Source: JAAZKA01 sp034926225
GTDB lineage: Bacteria; Bacillota; Clostridia; Oscillospirales; QAMX01
Assembly: GCA_034926225.1 (NCBI GenBank)
Contig: JAYFRF010000005.1
Span: forward strand, 186,001-250,000
Length of the DNA stretch: 64,000 nt
Direction of reading: 5' to 3'
Below the pieces are notes generated by a model that saw only the letters and a program-made list of their open reading frames with translations, had not been told where the DNA came from and searched no databases. The position numbers and the translations under genes are program-made. Shown here piece after piece: positions 25,022 through 32,969 of this stretch. The number at the start of each line of letters is the position of its first letter. Position 1 is the stretch's first letter.

Positions 25022-25058
25022 CTCGTGCCGAACGGCGTTTTACGCCGTTCGGCACGAG
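25022..25058. terminator. Perfect 17 bp inverted repeat between ASRT and glp genes
   Basis: Arms CTCGTGCCGAACGGCGT and ACGCCGTTCGGCACGAG with a TTT loop. It lies 14 bp after the ASRT stop and about 65 bp before the glp start on the minus strand. There is no uninterrupted T run just after it (AAAGCATGTTTTT follows), so it may be a terminator with a distant T tract or an RNA-stabilising hairpin. Confidence 0.65.
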
Positions 25059-25072
25059 TCCTGTTTGTATTT

Positions 25073-25435
25073 TTAGTCGAAGGTGTGTCCCTGCACGGAA
25101 TAATAAGCCATATTCGGCTGACGGGTGTCCAGGCGGCCGAACACACAGAATACCGGCTCATCGGACTCGACGACGAGGGCATACTGCCCAAACGGCACCT
25201 TGAAATTCTGCTCACCGAAGGGCTGGTCAAGGTGGTAGCAGCGGATACGTTCCGCCGGGATCTTCACGATAATGTCGCGTACGGGGTCTTTGTCTTCAAA
25301 ATAGAAGCTGACCTTCACCGTCGCGTCATGCTTGCGGAGGTTAAAGATCATCAGCGCCTCGTGCGCCTCCATCGCGCCGCCGTCCTTGGGCGGCAGATCT
25401 CCGTCTGCGAAAACCCAGTTTTTACTGCCTTTCAT
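25073..25435 (-). CDS. ASRT-family (Anabaena sensory rhodopsin transducer-like) protein
   Basis: 120 residues from the ATG at 25435, eight bases after GGAGG. Single beta-rich domain with NWVFADGDLPPKDGG, EALMIFNLRKHDATV, SFYFEDKDP and the hallmark ending FGRLDTRQPNMAYYS. These match the ASRT superfamily (PF07100). Apart from the cyanobacterial photoreceptor partner, most members are non-photosensory and have been proposed to bind small molecules, probably carbohydrates. Position directly after GH36 and PfkB genes fits a sugar-linked role. No rhodopsin gene is in the window. Confidence 0.85.
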   Translation of the reverse strand: MKGSKNWVFADGDLPPKDGGAMEAHEALMIFNLRKHDATVKVSFYFEDKDPVRDIIVKIPAERIRCYHLDQPFGEQNFKVPFGQYALVVESDEPVFCVFGRLDTRQPNMAYYSVQGHTFD

Positions 25436-25493
25436 ATGCAAATCCTCCATTTACCGTTTCAATCTCCCTTAGTGTATGTGAATTCCTTTCGGA

Positions 25494-27308
25494 TTACTCG
25501 CAAGGTACCAGCGTTTCCGCCGCGCTGCGGGGCGTATTGGAAAGCCAGAATACACGCGCCGCGTGCGCCGGGACGGCGATGCTGATCGCGCCGCGCACAC
25601 GTCCGTAGTTTTCCTGCTCCCAGAACTCAAACGCATATCGTTTTCCGGCAATACAGGATGCCGGAACCGTCATCTCACGGGTAAAGTCGCTCCAGTTGAT
25701 CAGCGCAACGACGTGCGTATCACCAAAATCGCCAAAGTCGAGGATGCCGGGAACTTCGGCGTCGAACAGATCGAGCGGTACCGCCGCGCGGGTGTTGTTC
25801 GGGAAAAGCTTTTCAAGCCAGCCGATGCGTTCCCGAGTAAGCAGCGTCATCTTATCCGACAGCATCAGGATACCGCCGGAAGCCGCGACGGCGGTTATGA
25901 AAACCTCGATCTCCTGCGGTGTCCGCACACAGCGGCGCATACACTCGTCGTCCTCTTCGCCAGCGCCGCGCACCATGACACAGTCCGGATCGTTTAAATA
26001 AACCTTATGATGATAAAAATACCGTTTGAAAACGCGCATGAAGACTTCCTTTAACGAATCCCAATCATGGAAGATATCGTTGCTTACGCGCATGCCCTGA
26101 CACAGACCCATCGGCGCGGCAATCTGCGCCGTGCAGGCAAGCAGGAAGGTGTCCTCTGTTACGGACTCGCGCATGAATTTCAACCCTAACCGCATGGATT
26201 CCAACGTCGAGATCTTCGGGTTATACCTTTTGCCGGGTAAACCGCCCGCGATCATGTAGTCAAGCTTGATGTAGCGGTAGCCCCACTCGTAGGAAAGCTT
26301 ATGAAACAGCTCACGCAAATGCCGTTCGCCCTCCGGATGCGTTGGGTCGATGGCGTAGTTGCCGACCCGGACGGGACCGGAACCGTCTGGTTTCTGGATC
26401 ATGGCTTCAGGATGCGCTTGGGCAAAATTCGAGTCCGGCTGCGCCGAAAACGGGCAAAGCCAGATGCCGGGGATAAAGCTTTTTGCGCGAATCTCGTCCG
26501 CCATCACTTTCATCCCGTTCGGGAACCGGCCGTTCGCCTCCCAGTCTCCGTACTTGTCCGCCCAGCCTTCGTCGATCTGCACGACTTTAACCGGCAGTCC
26601 GTTGTGCTCCCGCGCTAGGCAATCCATGTTTTCGCGAATGGTAGCCTCGCTGATATGGTTCAGATAATAGTACCAGGTACACCAGCCCGTCGGCACCTTC
26701 TCCGGCAGCGACGGAAGCTGCTGGTACTCGGCCAGCGTGTCCATATACGCGCCGAGTGCTTCGTCCGGCGTTTTACCGTCGCCGACATAGAACCAGTCAG
26801 ACTGAATGGTCTCTCCCGGCTGCAAAACCCGGTCCTCGACGTTTTGCGCGGCGCAGAACGCGCCGTCGGCGTCAATGCCGAGATCGGAGAAGTAGCAAAC
26901 GTTCGTCGCAAACCCCAGTACCCCCGAAACGCCGTCTTCATCCGAAAACGGGAGCAAATCGCAGCTTTTCGCGCTGGTCATCGGCAGCATTCTCACCGTG
27001 CGCGCGGGACTGCACATCTGATTGTAGATCTTAAACGACGTCTCTTGCGCTTCATAGACGATACATGTCCGGATGGGCGCCGTCCAGCGCCCGGTAAAGG
27101 CGATATCCTGCACCTTCAGCGGCTGCTGCGCCATATGACGGTAGGTCACGCGCGTTACAATGCCGCGGGAGGTTTCCCTCGTCTCGATCGTATAGTTTTC
27201 ACAGACGCGCGTATCGTCTCCGCACAGCTCTCCGATATACGGCACGGCCTCCGTACTGTAAGTCTTCGAAAGATAACGAACCGCAACCGTAATATCCAGT
27301 TTTTTCAT
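25494..27308 (-). CDS. GH36-type alpha-galactosidase
   Basis: 604 residues from the ATG at 27308; its GAGGTGA ribosome site overlaps the stop of the upstream kinase gene. An N-terminal beta domain of about 200 residues precedes a TIM barrel (GWCTWYYYLNHISEATI, VVQIDEGWADKYGDW, GIWLCPFSAQPDS). The likely nucleophile is Asp near 350 (YIKLDYMIAGG) and the acid/base Asp near 411 in RVSNDIFHDW, as in clan GH-D. A C-terminal beta domain ends the protein. No signal peptide, so it works in the cytoplasm on imported alpha-galactosides or similar oligosaccharides. Exact substrate unknown. Confidence 0.87.
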   Translation of the reverse strand: MKKLDITVAVRYLSKTYSTEAVPYIGELCGDDTRVCENYTIETRETSRGIVTRVTYRHMAQQPLKVQDIAFTGRWTAPIRTCIVYEAQETSFKIYNQMCSPARTVRMLPMTSAKSCDLLPFSDEDGVSGVLGFATNVCYFSDLGIDADGAFCAAQNVEDRVLQPGETIQSDWFYVGDGKTPDEALGAYMDTLAEYQQLPSLPEKVPTGWCTWYYYLNHISEATIRENMDCLAREHNGLPVKVVQIDEGWADKYGDWEANGRFPNGMKVMADEIRAKSFIPGIWLCPFSAQPDSNFAQAHPEAMIQKPDGSGPVRVGNYAIDPTHPEGERHLRELFHKLSYEWGYRYIKLDYMIAGGLPGKRYNPKISTLESMRLGLKFMRESVTEDTFLLACTAQIAAPMGLCQGMRVSNDIFHDWDSLKEVFMRVFKRYFYHHKVYLNDPDCVMVRGAGEEDDECMRRCVRTPQEIEVFITAVAASGGILMLSDKMTLLTRERIGWLEKLFPNNTRAAVPLDLFDAEVPGILDFGDFGDTHVVALINWSDFTREMTVPASCIAGKRYAFEFWEQENYGRVRGAISIAVPAHAARVFWLSNTPRSAAETLVPCE

Positions 27309-27312
27309 ACTA

Positions 27313-28320
27313 TCACCTCTGAGGTCCGGCCGACACGCCGCCGCTGGCAAGCGCTTCGATCTCCGCCATGCCCAGCAGCGCATAATCAAACTCCACCGAG
27401 CATTTGAGAACCGCCGTCGCCGCCGCAAAGTTCACGGTATGCTGCGGCGTATAGCCCGCAAGCTCCGCCACGATCAGCGCGCCGCCGAAGCAGTCGCCCG
27501 CACCCACGCGGTCGACGATATGCACACGCGCCAACGGCGAGTAGTATGTTAAGCCGTTCTCGTAGAGCACGCCGCCGATATCGTTATCCGTTGCGGTGAT
27601 ATTTTTACTCAGTGTGATCGCCACACGGCGGAACCCAAAGCGCTCCTGCAATTGGCGGGCGATGCTCTCATATTTTTTGTCCTCGGTGCAGCCCGCCTCG
27701 GCATACACGCCGAACACCTGCGACGCCTCCGACTCGTTGAAGCTGCATACATCGACATACGGCATCAGCACACTCAAACCCTTTCCGGCTTCCTCCGGTG
27801 TCCAGAGCTTTTTGCGGTAATTGATATCGCAGCTGACGGTCAGACCCATGTCCTTCGCCGTCCGCACGGCGTCCATTGTGATCTGGGCCAGATCGCCGCC
27901 GAGCGCCGGGGTAATACCCGAAAAATGGAACCAGCACGCGCCGTTAAAAATCGATTTCCAGTCAAACTCCCCGCGCTTCGCCAGCGCGATGGAAGAACCC
28001 GCGCGGTCGTAGACAACCTTCGAATCCCGCTGAGACGCGCCTTTTTCGGCAAAATAGATGCCGAGTCTGGGGCCTCCGCGCAGAATGCCGCTGGTGTCAA
28101 GCCCGTACCTGCGCATTTCGTTCAGCGCTGCCTGTCCGAGTTCGTTCTCCGGCAGCTTTGTAATCATCGCCGCGTCCAGTCCGCACATCGCACAAGTTAC
28201 GAGCGCGTTGGCTTCGCTGCCGGCATAGCTTGCTTCAAAGCAATTCGCCTGCACAAAACGCCGATAGCCCTCAGGGTTCAAGCGAAGCATCACTTCGCCA
28301 AATCCAACTACTTTTGCCAT
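27313..28320 (-). CDS. PfkB-family sugar kinase (2-keto-3-deoxygluconate kinase-like)
   Basis: 335 residues. N-terminal VVGFGEVMLRLNPEG, substrate region YAGSEANALVTCAMCGLDA, a lid segment, and the catalytic signature DRVGAGDCFGGAL with its base Asp. The opening FGEVMLRL and the GG/GS-ANAL pattern resemble KdgK-type kinases, though substrate choice in this family is hard to predict. It lies between capA-like and GH36 genes with gaps of 13 and 4 bp, so it probably phosphorylates a sugar released in the same pathway. Confidence 0.87.
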   Translation of the reverse strand: MAKVVGFGEVMLRLNPEGYRRFVQANCFEASYAGSEANALVTCAMCGLDAAMITKLPENELGQAALNEMRRYGLDTSGILRGGPRLGIYFAEKGASQRDSKVVYDRAGSSIALAKRGEFDWKSIFNGACWFHFSGITPALGGDLAQITMDAVRTAKDMGLTVSCDINYRKKLWTPEEAGKGLSVLMPYVDVCSFNESEASQVFGVYAEAGCTEDKKYESIARQLQERFGFRRVAITLSKNITATDNDIGGVLYENGLTYYSPLARVHIVDRVGAGDCFGGALIVAELAGYTPQHTVNFAAATAVLKCSVEFDYALLGMAEIEALASGGVSAGPQR

Positions 28321-28333
28321 TTGTTTATCCTCT

Positions 28334-29509
28334 TTACACAGGCATTTTTTGTAATTCGCGGATTGCCGGAATCATGGCACGGCCCGCCTCGACGCGGCCT
28401 TCGATCACCATCCGGCAGAGATTGGTCACCAGCTCGTTATGCGCTTCGCAGGTGCGAATATTGCGCACCGCAAGCATCGGATGTCCCCTTTGGAAGTCAC
28501 TTTCGTCCAGATACGCTTCATCAAAGGCATACTGTGCATGGGACGGCCCTGTAATCATGCACCAGCCGTCAAAATACCGCTTTAAGAGCCGCTCATCGGG
28601 GATCATCGCGGAAAGTCTGTCGAGATAATCGAGTACGGTCTGCTTTTCCGCGCCCTCATACAGATGGATCAACGTCAGTTCGGCGTTGAACCGATACGGA
28701 TGCAGCCGAAACGCCGGTTTTTGTCCCTTTTCAAAGGTTAATTCAACGATGTACCCCGAGAACCACGACGGATCGGCGCTGCCGAAATCGCGGAACAGGA
28801 AATTGCCGGGGCTGTAGACAATCGGCGCACCTCGATAGGTTTCCGCACCCTGCATGCAATGCGGGTGCATCCCGACCACGGCATCCGCGCCGAGATCGAC
28901 GAACGTACGGTACCGCGCGCGCACCCCCGGACTCGGCAGCGGATTGTGCTCGTTGCCGCCATGCATGATCACCAAGCAAAAGTCGGCGTTCTCCTTCACT
29001 GTCCGGATGGCGCGGGCCGCGCGATGGAGGTCAAACCCCGCCGAGCCCCAAGCATCAAGCGTCGCGCCGCCGAATTCGTTTTCGCAGAACGCGCAGACAC
29101 CAAGCTTCCCCGCAGGCGTCTGGGCATACCAAGGCTCATACGCCGCGTCGAGGTTTTCCCCCGCGCCGACACGTCCAAAGCCCTCCTCATCGAGCACCCG
29201 CGCGGTATTCTCCACCGCGGCCGGCCCGAAGTCTCCGGTATGGTTGTTCGCGAGCACCGCGCAGTCAATCCCGGCTTCCCGGTAGAAGCACAGATTCTCC
29301 CGCGTCTGCCAGAGGTTCGGCCCGCACTTCGCGATCGGGGTCAGCGGTTCCGTGATGGCGTTCTCCAAATTGGCAATACGCAAATCCATCCCGTCGATCA
29401 AGGGCTTTACCTCACGCAGTAATGCCTTCGCACGGTCGGCATCCATGACATCCTGAATTCTGTCCATGCAAATGTCGCCCATAACGGCAACGCGCAGCGT
29501 CTTCTCCAT
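28334..29509 (-). CDS. CapA-family (PGA_cap) metallophosphatase-like protein
   Basis: 391 residues without a signal peptide. Motifs of the CapA/YwtB calcineurin-like fold: VAVMGDICMDRI, RIANLENAIT, CAVLANNHTGDFG, CLVIMHGGNEHN, GADAVVGMHPHCMQGAE and IVYSPGNFLF. These supply the Asp, Asn and His metal ligands. CapA proteins take part in poly-gamma-glutamate work, but many cytoplasmic relatives act elsewhere. The capsule genes capB/capC are absent and the neighbours are sugar enzymes, so a sugar-phosphate or nucleotide phosphatase role is as likely. Confidence 0.85.
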   Translation of the reverse strand: MEKTLRVAVMGDICMDRIQDVMDADRAKALLREVKPLIDGMDLRIANLENAITEPLTPIAKCGPNLWQTRENLCFYREAGIDCAVLANNHTGDFGPAAVENTARVLDEEGFGRVGAGENLDAAYEPWYAQTPAGKLGVCAFCENEFGGATLDAWGSAGFDLHRAARAIRTVKENADFCLVIMHGGNEHNPLPSPGVRARYRTFVDLGADAVVGMHPHCMQGAETYRGAPIVYSPGNFLFRDFGSADPSWFSGYIVELTFEKGQKPAFRLHPYRFNAELTLIHLYEGAEKQTVLDYLDRLSAMIPDERLLKRYFDGWCMITGPSHAQYAFDEAYLDESDFQRGHPMLAVRNIRTCEAHNELVTNLCRMVIEGRVEAGRAMIPAIRELQKMPV

Positions 29510-29524
29510 CGATCTTCCCTCCGA

Positions 29525-29848
29525 TTATGTTAATGTATCGGTATTTTTCATCGTTTTCAAGTTGCCGATCTTCTCCGCGCGGCGGGCAAGCTCCGCGTCG
29601 ATATCGCGAAGCGGTACGCCGGTCTGTACCAGCAGCACCATTATATGGTAAAGCAGGTCACACGCTTCAAGCTGGATCTCGCCCGGCACGCCGTTCTTCG
29701 AGGCGATGATCAACTCCGCGCTCTCCTCGCCGATCTTCTTACAGATTTTGTCCAGCCCCTTATCGAAGAGGTAGCAGGTATACGATCCCTCCTGCGGATT
29801 CTCCTTTCGGCCGCATACAACCTGATACAGCTTTTCTAGACTCTCCAT
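29525..29848 (-). CDS. hisE: Phosphoribosyl-ATP pyrophosphatase
   Basis: 107 residues, MazG-like all-helical fold. The motif KKIGEESAELIIASK followed by EACDLLYHIMVLL gives the EExxE and D metal ligands. Catalyses step 2 of histidine synthesis, PR-ATP to PR-AMP. It is a stand-alone protein rather than fused to HisI, and a ComEA-like gene separates the two. Confidence 0.95.
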   Translation of the reverse strand: MESLEKLYQVVCGRKENPQEGSYTCYLFDKGLDKICKKIGEESAELIIASKNGVPGEIQLEACDLLYHIMVLLVQTGVPLRDIDAELARRAEKIGNLKTMKNTDTLT

Positions 29849-29860
29849 ATCGTTCCTCCG

Positions 29861-30451
29861 TCAGTCTCCTACCGTAATCAGCGGACGCAAATCCGCCATT
29901 GTTTTTTCACCGATGCCGTCCACCCGAATCAAATCCTCAATCGACGCAAACGCGCCGCTTGCTTCCCGATACGCAATAATGCTTTTTGCCTTCACCGGTC
30001 CGATGCCGGGCAGCGTGTCCAGCTGCGCTTCTGTCGCGGTGTTGATGTTGACCTTCCCCGCTATGTATGCAGTCGTCGCCTGCGTACTCTCCGTCGGGGT
30101 CTCCGTCGAAGTCGTCGTCGGAACCGGCGTGGTCGTCATGCTTGTCTGCGTTACAGTCGTGGTCGCGGCAGTCGTCACAGGCGCGGCCGTTGTTGTCACC
30201 GCCGCCATTTTCAGCTGTCCGGATAGCGCCGTCCCCGCTCCGGATACCGGGGCCGTCGTCTCCGCACGTAAATACACACCCTCCGGGTTCTGCACATACA
30301 CCTCAAGCTGCGTTCCGCCCGTCGCGCGTCCGACGAAAAACCCCAGCGTAAACATGACGCCGCCCAGCGCAACGATGGTCGCGGCCCAGATCCCGATGCT
30401 TTGCAAAAGCTTTCGCCGCTGGCGTTTAACCTCGTCCTCCGGCTCGCGCAT
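29861..30451 (-). CDS. ComEA-like membrane-anchored helix-hairpin-helix protein
   Basis: 196 residues. A basic N-terminus, one membrane span (about 18-40), a Thr/Ala/Pro-rich spacer of about 45 residues, then a ComEA-type tandem HhH domain: KVNINTATEAQLDTLPGIGP, KAKSIIAYREASGAFASIED and IRVDGIGEKTMADLRP. ComEA binds DNA outside the membrane during uptake; comEB and comEC are not here. The gene sits inside the histidine operon between hisI and hisE with gaps of 4 and 12 bp. It lacks the N-terminal SLBB part found in many ComEA proteins. Confidence 0.88.
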   Translation of the reverse strand: MREPEDEVKRQRRKLLQSIGIWAATIVALGGVMFTLGFFVGRATGGTQLEVYVQNPEGVYLRAETTAPVSGAGTALSGQLKMAAVTTTAAPVTTAATTTVTQTSMTTTPVPTTTSTETPTESTQATTAYIAGKVNINTATEAQLDTLPGIGPVKAKSIIAYREASGAFASIEDLIRVDGIGEKTMADLRPLITVGD

Positions 30452-30455
30452 ACGC

Positions 30456-30770
30456 TCACTCCTCCGCCGTCAGCTCCCTATAAAAGCAGGTCTCATTGCC
30501 CGTATGACATGCCGGACCGTCCGGACGCACCAGATACAGCAGCGTGTCCCCGTCGCAGTCCACCATGACCTTCACTATATGCATAATGTTACCCGACGTC
30601 GCGCCCTTATTCCACAATTCCTTGCGGCTTCGCGACCAGAACCATGCCGTTTTTGTCTCCATCGTCAGCCGCAGCGCCTCCGCGTTGACATAAGCAAGCA
30701 TTAACACTTTTCCGCTGCCGACATCCTGCACAATCGCCGGGACAAGGGGCGTCTTTTCAAAATCCACCAT
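30456..30770 (-). CDS. hisI: Phosphoribosyl-AMP cyclohydrolase
   Basis: 104 residues. Catalyses step 3 of histidine synthesis, opening the purine ring of PR-AMP. Metal and active-site motifs: MLAYVNAEAL, AWFWSRSRKELWNKGATSGN, the Asp-Cys-Asp run VDCDGDTLLYL, and the downstream Zn Cys residues in ACHTGNETCFY. Normal single-domain length. 13 bp after hisF. Confidence 0.96.
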   Translation of the reverse strand: MVDFEKTPLVPAIVQDVGSGKVLMLAYVNAEALRLTMETKTAWFWSRSRKELWNKGATSGNIMHIVKVMVDCDGDTLLYLVRPDGPACHTGNETCFYRELTAEE

Positions 30771-30783
30771 CGATACGGTCTCC

Positions 30784-31548
30784 TTATGTACGCACCGGAA
30801 TCCCGCGGCCCCGCAGATATTCCTTCACCTGCGGCACCGTCAGCTCCCCGTAATGGAACAGCGTCGCCGCCAGCGCCGCGTCGCCGCCGCCTTTCACAAA
30901 TCCCTCGTAAAAATGCTCCAGCGCGCCGCACCCACCGGACATGATGACCGGTATCTTCACGGCGTCCACGATCTTACGGGTGATGTCCAAATCAAACCCC
31001 GATTTTGTGCCGTCGGTCTCCATCGATGTTAAAAGCAGCTCGCCCGCACCGCGTTCCTGCGCTTCGATCGCCCATGCCACGGGATCCTTCTCCGTGCCGA
31101 TACGGCCGCCGTTCACGACGACCTCATACCCGGACGGATTGCCCTCCCTGCGTCTTGCATCGATGGCAACCACGACGCACTGACTGCCGTAGCGCTCTGC
31201 CGCACGGTCGATGAGGGACGGGTCGCGCACGGCTGACGAGTTGATCGAGATTTTATCCGCACCCGCCCGCAGGAGGTCGTGGAAGTCCTCCACGGTGCGG
31301 ATGCCGCCGCCGACGGTCATCGGCACAAACACCTCTCTGGCCGTGCGCTCGACGACATCCACGATGGTACGGCGTTTCTCATGCGTCGCCGTAATGTCGA
31401 GGAAGACGATCTCGTCCGCGCCCTGTTCGGAATAAAACTTGGCAAGCTCCACCGGATCGCCGGCGTCGCGCAGATTGACAAAGTGCACACCCTTGACAAC
31501 GCGTCCCTCAAACACGTCGAGACAGGGGATAATTCGTTTCGCAAGCAT
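30784..31548 (-). CDS. hisF: Imidazole glycerol phosphate synthase, cyclase subunit
   Basis: 254 residues from the ATG at 31548, preceded by AAGGAGGAGA. A (beta/alpha)8 barrel with catalytic Asp in IIPCLDVFEGRVVKG and the second Asp in LLTSMETDGTKSGFD; also MTVGGGIRTVEDF and VIMSGGCGALEHF. It uses ammonia supplied by HisH to close the imidazole ring. HisH is not encoded in the window, so it must lie elsewhere. Confidence 0.97.
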   Translation of the reverse strand: MLAKRIIPCLDVFEGRVVKGVHFVNLRDAGDPVELAKFYSEQGADEIVFLDITATHEKRRTIVDVVERTAREVFVPMTVGGGIRTVEDFHDLLRAGADKISINSSAVRDPSLIDRAAERYGSQCVVVAIDARRREGNPSGYEVVVNGGRIGTEKDPVAWAIEAQERGAGELLLTSMETDGTKSGFDLDITRKIVDAVKIPVIMSGGCGALEHFYEGFVKGGGDAALAATLFHYGELTVPQVKEYLRGRGIPVRT

Positions 31549-31562
31549 CGGTTCTCCTCCTT

Positions 31563-32291
31563 TTATACGCTTCCGGCAAGTTCCACCGCGTGCCGCAGAT
31601 CCATCGCGCCTGTGTACGCCGCTTTTCCTACGATCGCCGCGTCGATACCCATATCGCGCAGCCGCACCACGTCGTCCAAGGTCGTCACGCCGCCGGACGC
31701 CACAATCTCGCACTTCACAGCATCCCGCAGCGCCTGCAAATACGCGAAAGAAGGCCCCTCTTGCAGGCCGTCACGGTCGATATCCGTAAAAATGATCGTT
31801 TTCACGCCGAACGACTCCATTTGCCGCGCAAAATCCAGATAAGGAATGCCGGAATCCTCTACCCAGCCGCGCGTCCGCACGGACCCATGAAGCGCGTCGA
31901 TGCCGACGGCAATTTTGTCCCCGTATTCTTTCACCGCGGAGAGTACCAGCGCCGGATTCTCCACCGCCGCCGAACCCAATACCACACGCGCGACACCCAG
32001 CGCGAGTGCCGCCGCGATATCCTCCATCGTACGGATCCCGCCGCCCAGCTCGACAGCCGCGCCGAGCGCCGCGCTGAGCGCGGCAACCTCCCGCACAATC
32101 CGGCGGTTTTGGCCGCCGCCGGTCTTTGCGCCGTCGAGGTCGACCATATGCAATAATGTCGCGCCTGCGGCAAGAAAGCGCCGCGCGGTATCCTCTGCAC
32201 TGTCCGCCACGGTATGCGTCGTCGCAAAGTCTCCCTTATATAGGCGTACCACGTTTCCGTCTTTCAAATCAATTGAAGGCAATATACGCAC
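31563..32291 (-). CDS. hisA: ProFAR isomerase HisA
   Basis: 242 residues, half-barrel repeat fold like HisF. Catalytic Asp in ILPSIDLKDGNVVRLYKG and Asp in IFTDIDRDGLQEG; phosphate sites ELGGGIRTMEDI and VASGGVTTLDDV. Converts ProFAR to PRFAR, the HisF substrate. It is the first gene of the unit and has its own promoter; hisG, D, B, C and H are not upstream. Confidence 0.96.
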   Translation of the reverse strand: MRILPSIDLKDGNVVRLYKGDFATTHTVADSAEDTARRFLAAGATLLHMVDLDGAKTGGGQNRRIVREVAALSAALGAAVELGGGIRTMEDIAAALALGVARVVLGSAAVENPALVLSAVKEYGDKIAVGIDALHGSVRTRGWVEDSGIPYLDFARQMESFGVKTIIFTDIDRDGLQEGPSFAYLQALRDAVKCEIVASGGVTTLDDVVRLRDMGIDAAIVGKAAYTGAMDLRHAVELAGSV

Positions 32292-32325
32292 GGGTTTTAA
32301 AACTCCCCTCTATATTTTCGCCTTT

Positions 32326-32354
32326 ATTCTATCATATTCCGACCGCCTTGTAAA
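32326..32354 (-). promoter_or_regulatory. Promoter for hisA unit
   Basis: Minus-strand TTTACA (32349-32354), 17 bp, TAGAAT (32326-32331), 35 bp before the hisA start. No T-box or His-codon leader is visible in the short leader. Confidence 0.7.
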
Positions 32355-32436
32355 GGAATTTCGGCCACATTCCGATGAGAAAACACGGGAGGCGGCGAAG
32401 GGAAACCCTGTAAGTCTCGTATCCATATGGCTCTAC

Positions 32437-32964
32437 TCAAATTCGATAAAAAAGAGAGAGACGGGGGATAACCCCCTGTCTCTCTCCCATATAGGGTACG
32501 ATCACCGCATTCGGGTAATAATACCCTTCCGCACCTGCCGTTCGAGTAATCCAATAAAAGCTTTTTAAGCCCTCCGTACGAAAGGTGCGTTTCCATGCGC
32601 CGGACTGTACCGTGAAAAAGGTCTCGTCGGCGGCTTCGTCCCCCTTTTCCACTATGATGGTCATCGAGGTGCCGACACGGATGGTCATTGTTTGGGCATC
32701 GGGATCCGGTGTATGCTTTACCTTTTGTTTGTCGGAAACCGTCAGAAAAGACCGCAGTTTTTCACGGTTATCCCCCGCGACCACAGTATTCACGCCGTCC
32801 ATCTGGGCGACAACGCCGTTTTCCCCGGCTGTACCGAAGCTCTGTACAAGCCTCGACTCATAGTCCACCATATCGATCCTCTGCCACATCAGATAGCCGA
32901 TAAACGCGATCACAGCGAGAATCGCGAGTATGCAGGGGACCAGCAGCCATCGCAAATGCTTCAT
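32437..32964 (-). CDS. Membrane-anchored protein of unknown function
   Basis: 175 residues from the ATG at 32964, five bases after GAGGTGA; a GTG nine bases earlier would place that site inside the gene. One N-terminal membrane span (WLLVPCILAILAVIAFIGYL), then an external domain of about 145 residues rich in beta strands (DKQKVKHTPDPDAQTMTI, TSMTIIVEKGDEAADET). No family recognised. Last gene of the opp unit. The final residues are encoded by a strong terminator hairpin and its T run, which precede the stop codon. Confidence 0.7.
   Translation of the reverse strand: MKHLRWLLVPCILAILAVIAFIGYLMWQRIDMVDYESRLVQSFGTAGENGVVAQMDGVNTVVAGDNREKLRSFLTVSDKQKVKHTPDPDAQTMTIRVGTSMTIIVEKGDEAADETFFTVQSGAWKRTFRTEGLKSFYWITRTAGAEGYYYPNAVIVPYMGERQGVIPRLSLFYRI
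32448..32486 (-). terminator. Intrinsic terminator inside the 3' end of a coding sequence
   Basis: On the minus strand a 14 bp stem with a single bulge (GAGAGAGAC..GGGGG with CCCCC..GTCTCTCTC), a TTAT loop and six T. The T run (32448-32453) lies nine bases upstream of the stop codon at 32437-32439, so terminated RNA would probably lack the stop codon. Confidence 0.85.
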
Positions 32965-32969
32965 TTTGA

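Noticed and set aside
24329..25585. Open frame of 418 codons on the plus strand
   Set aside because: It runs antisense across three well-supported genes (GlpA-like, ASRT, GH36) and through a perfect hairpin; its translation is Arg/His-rich with no domain.
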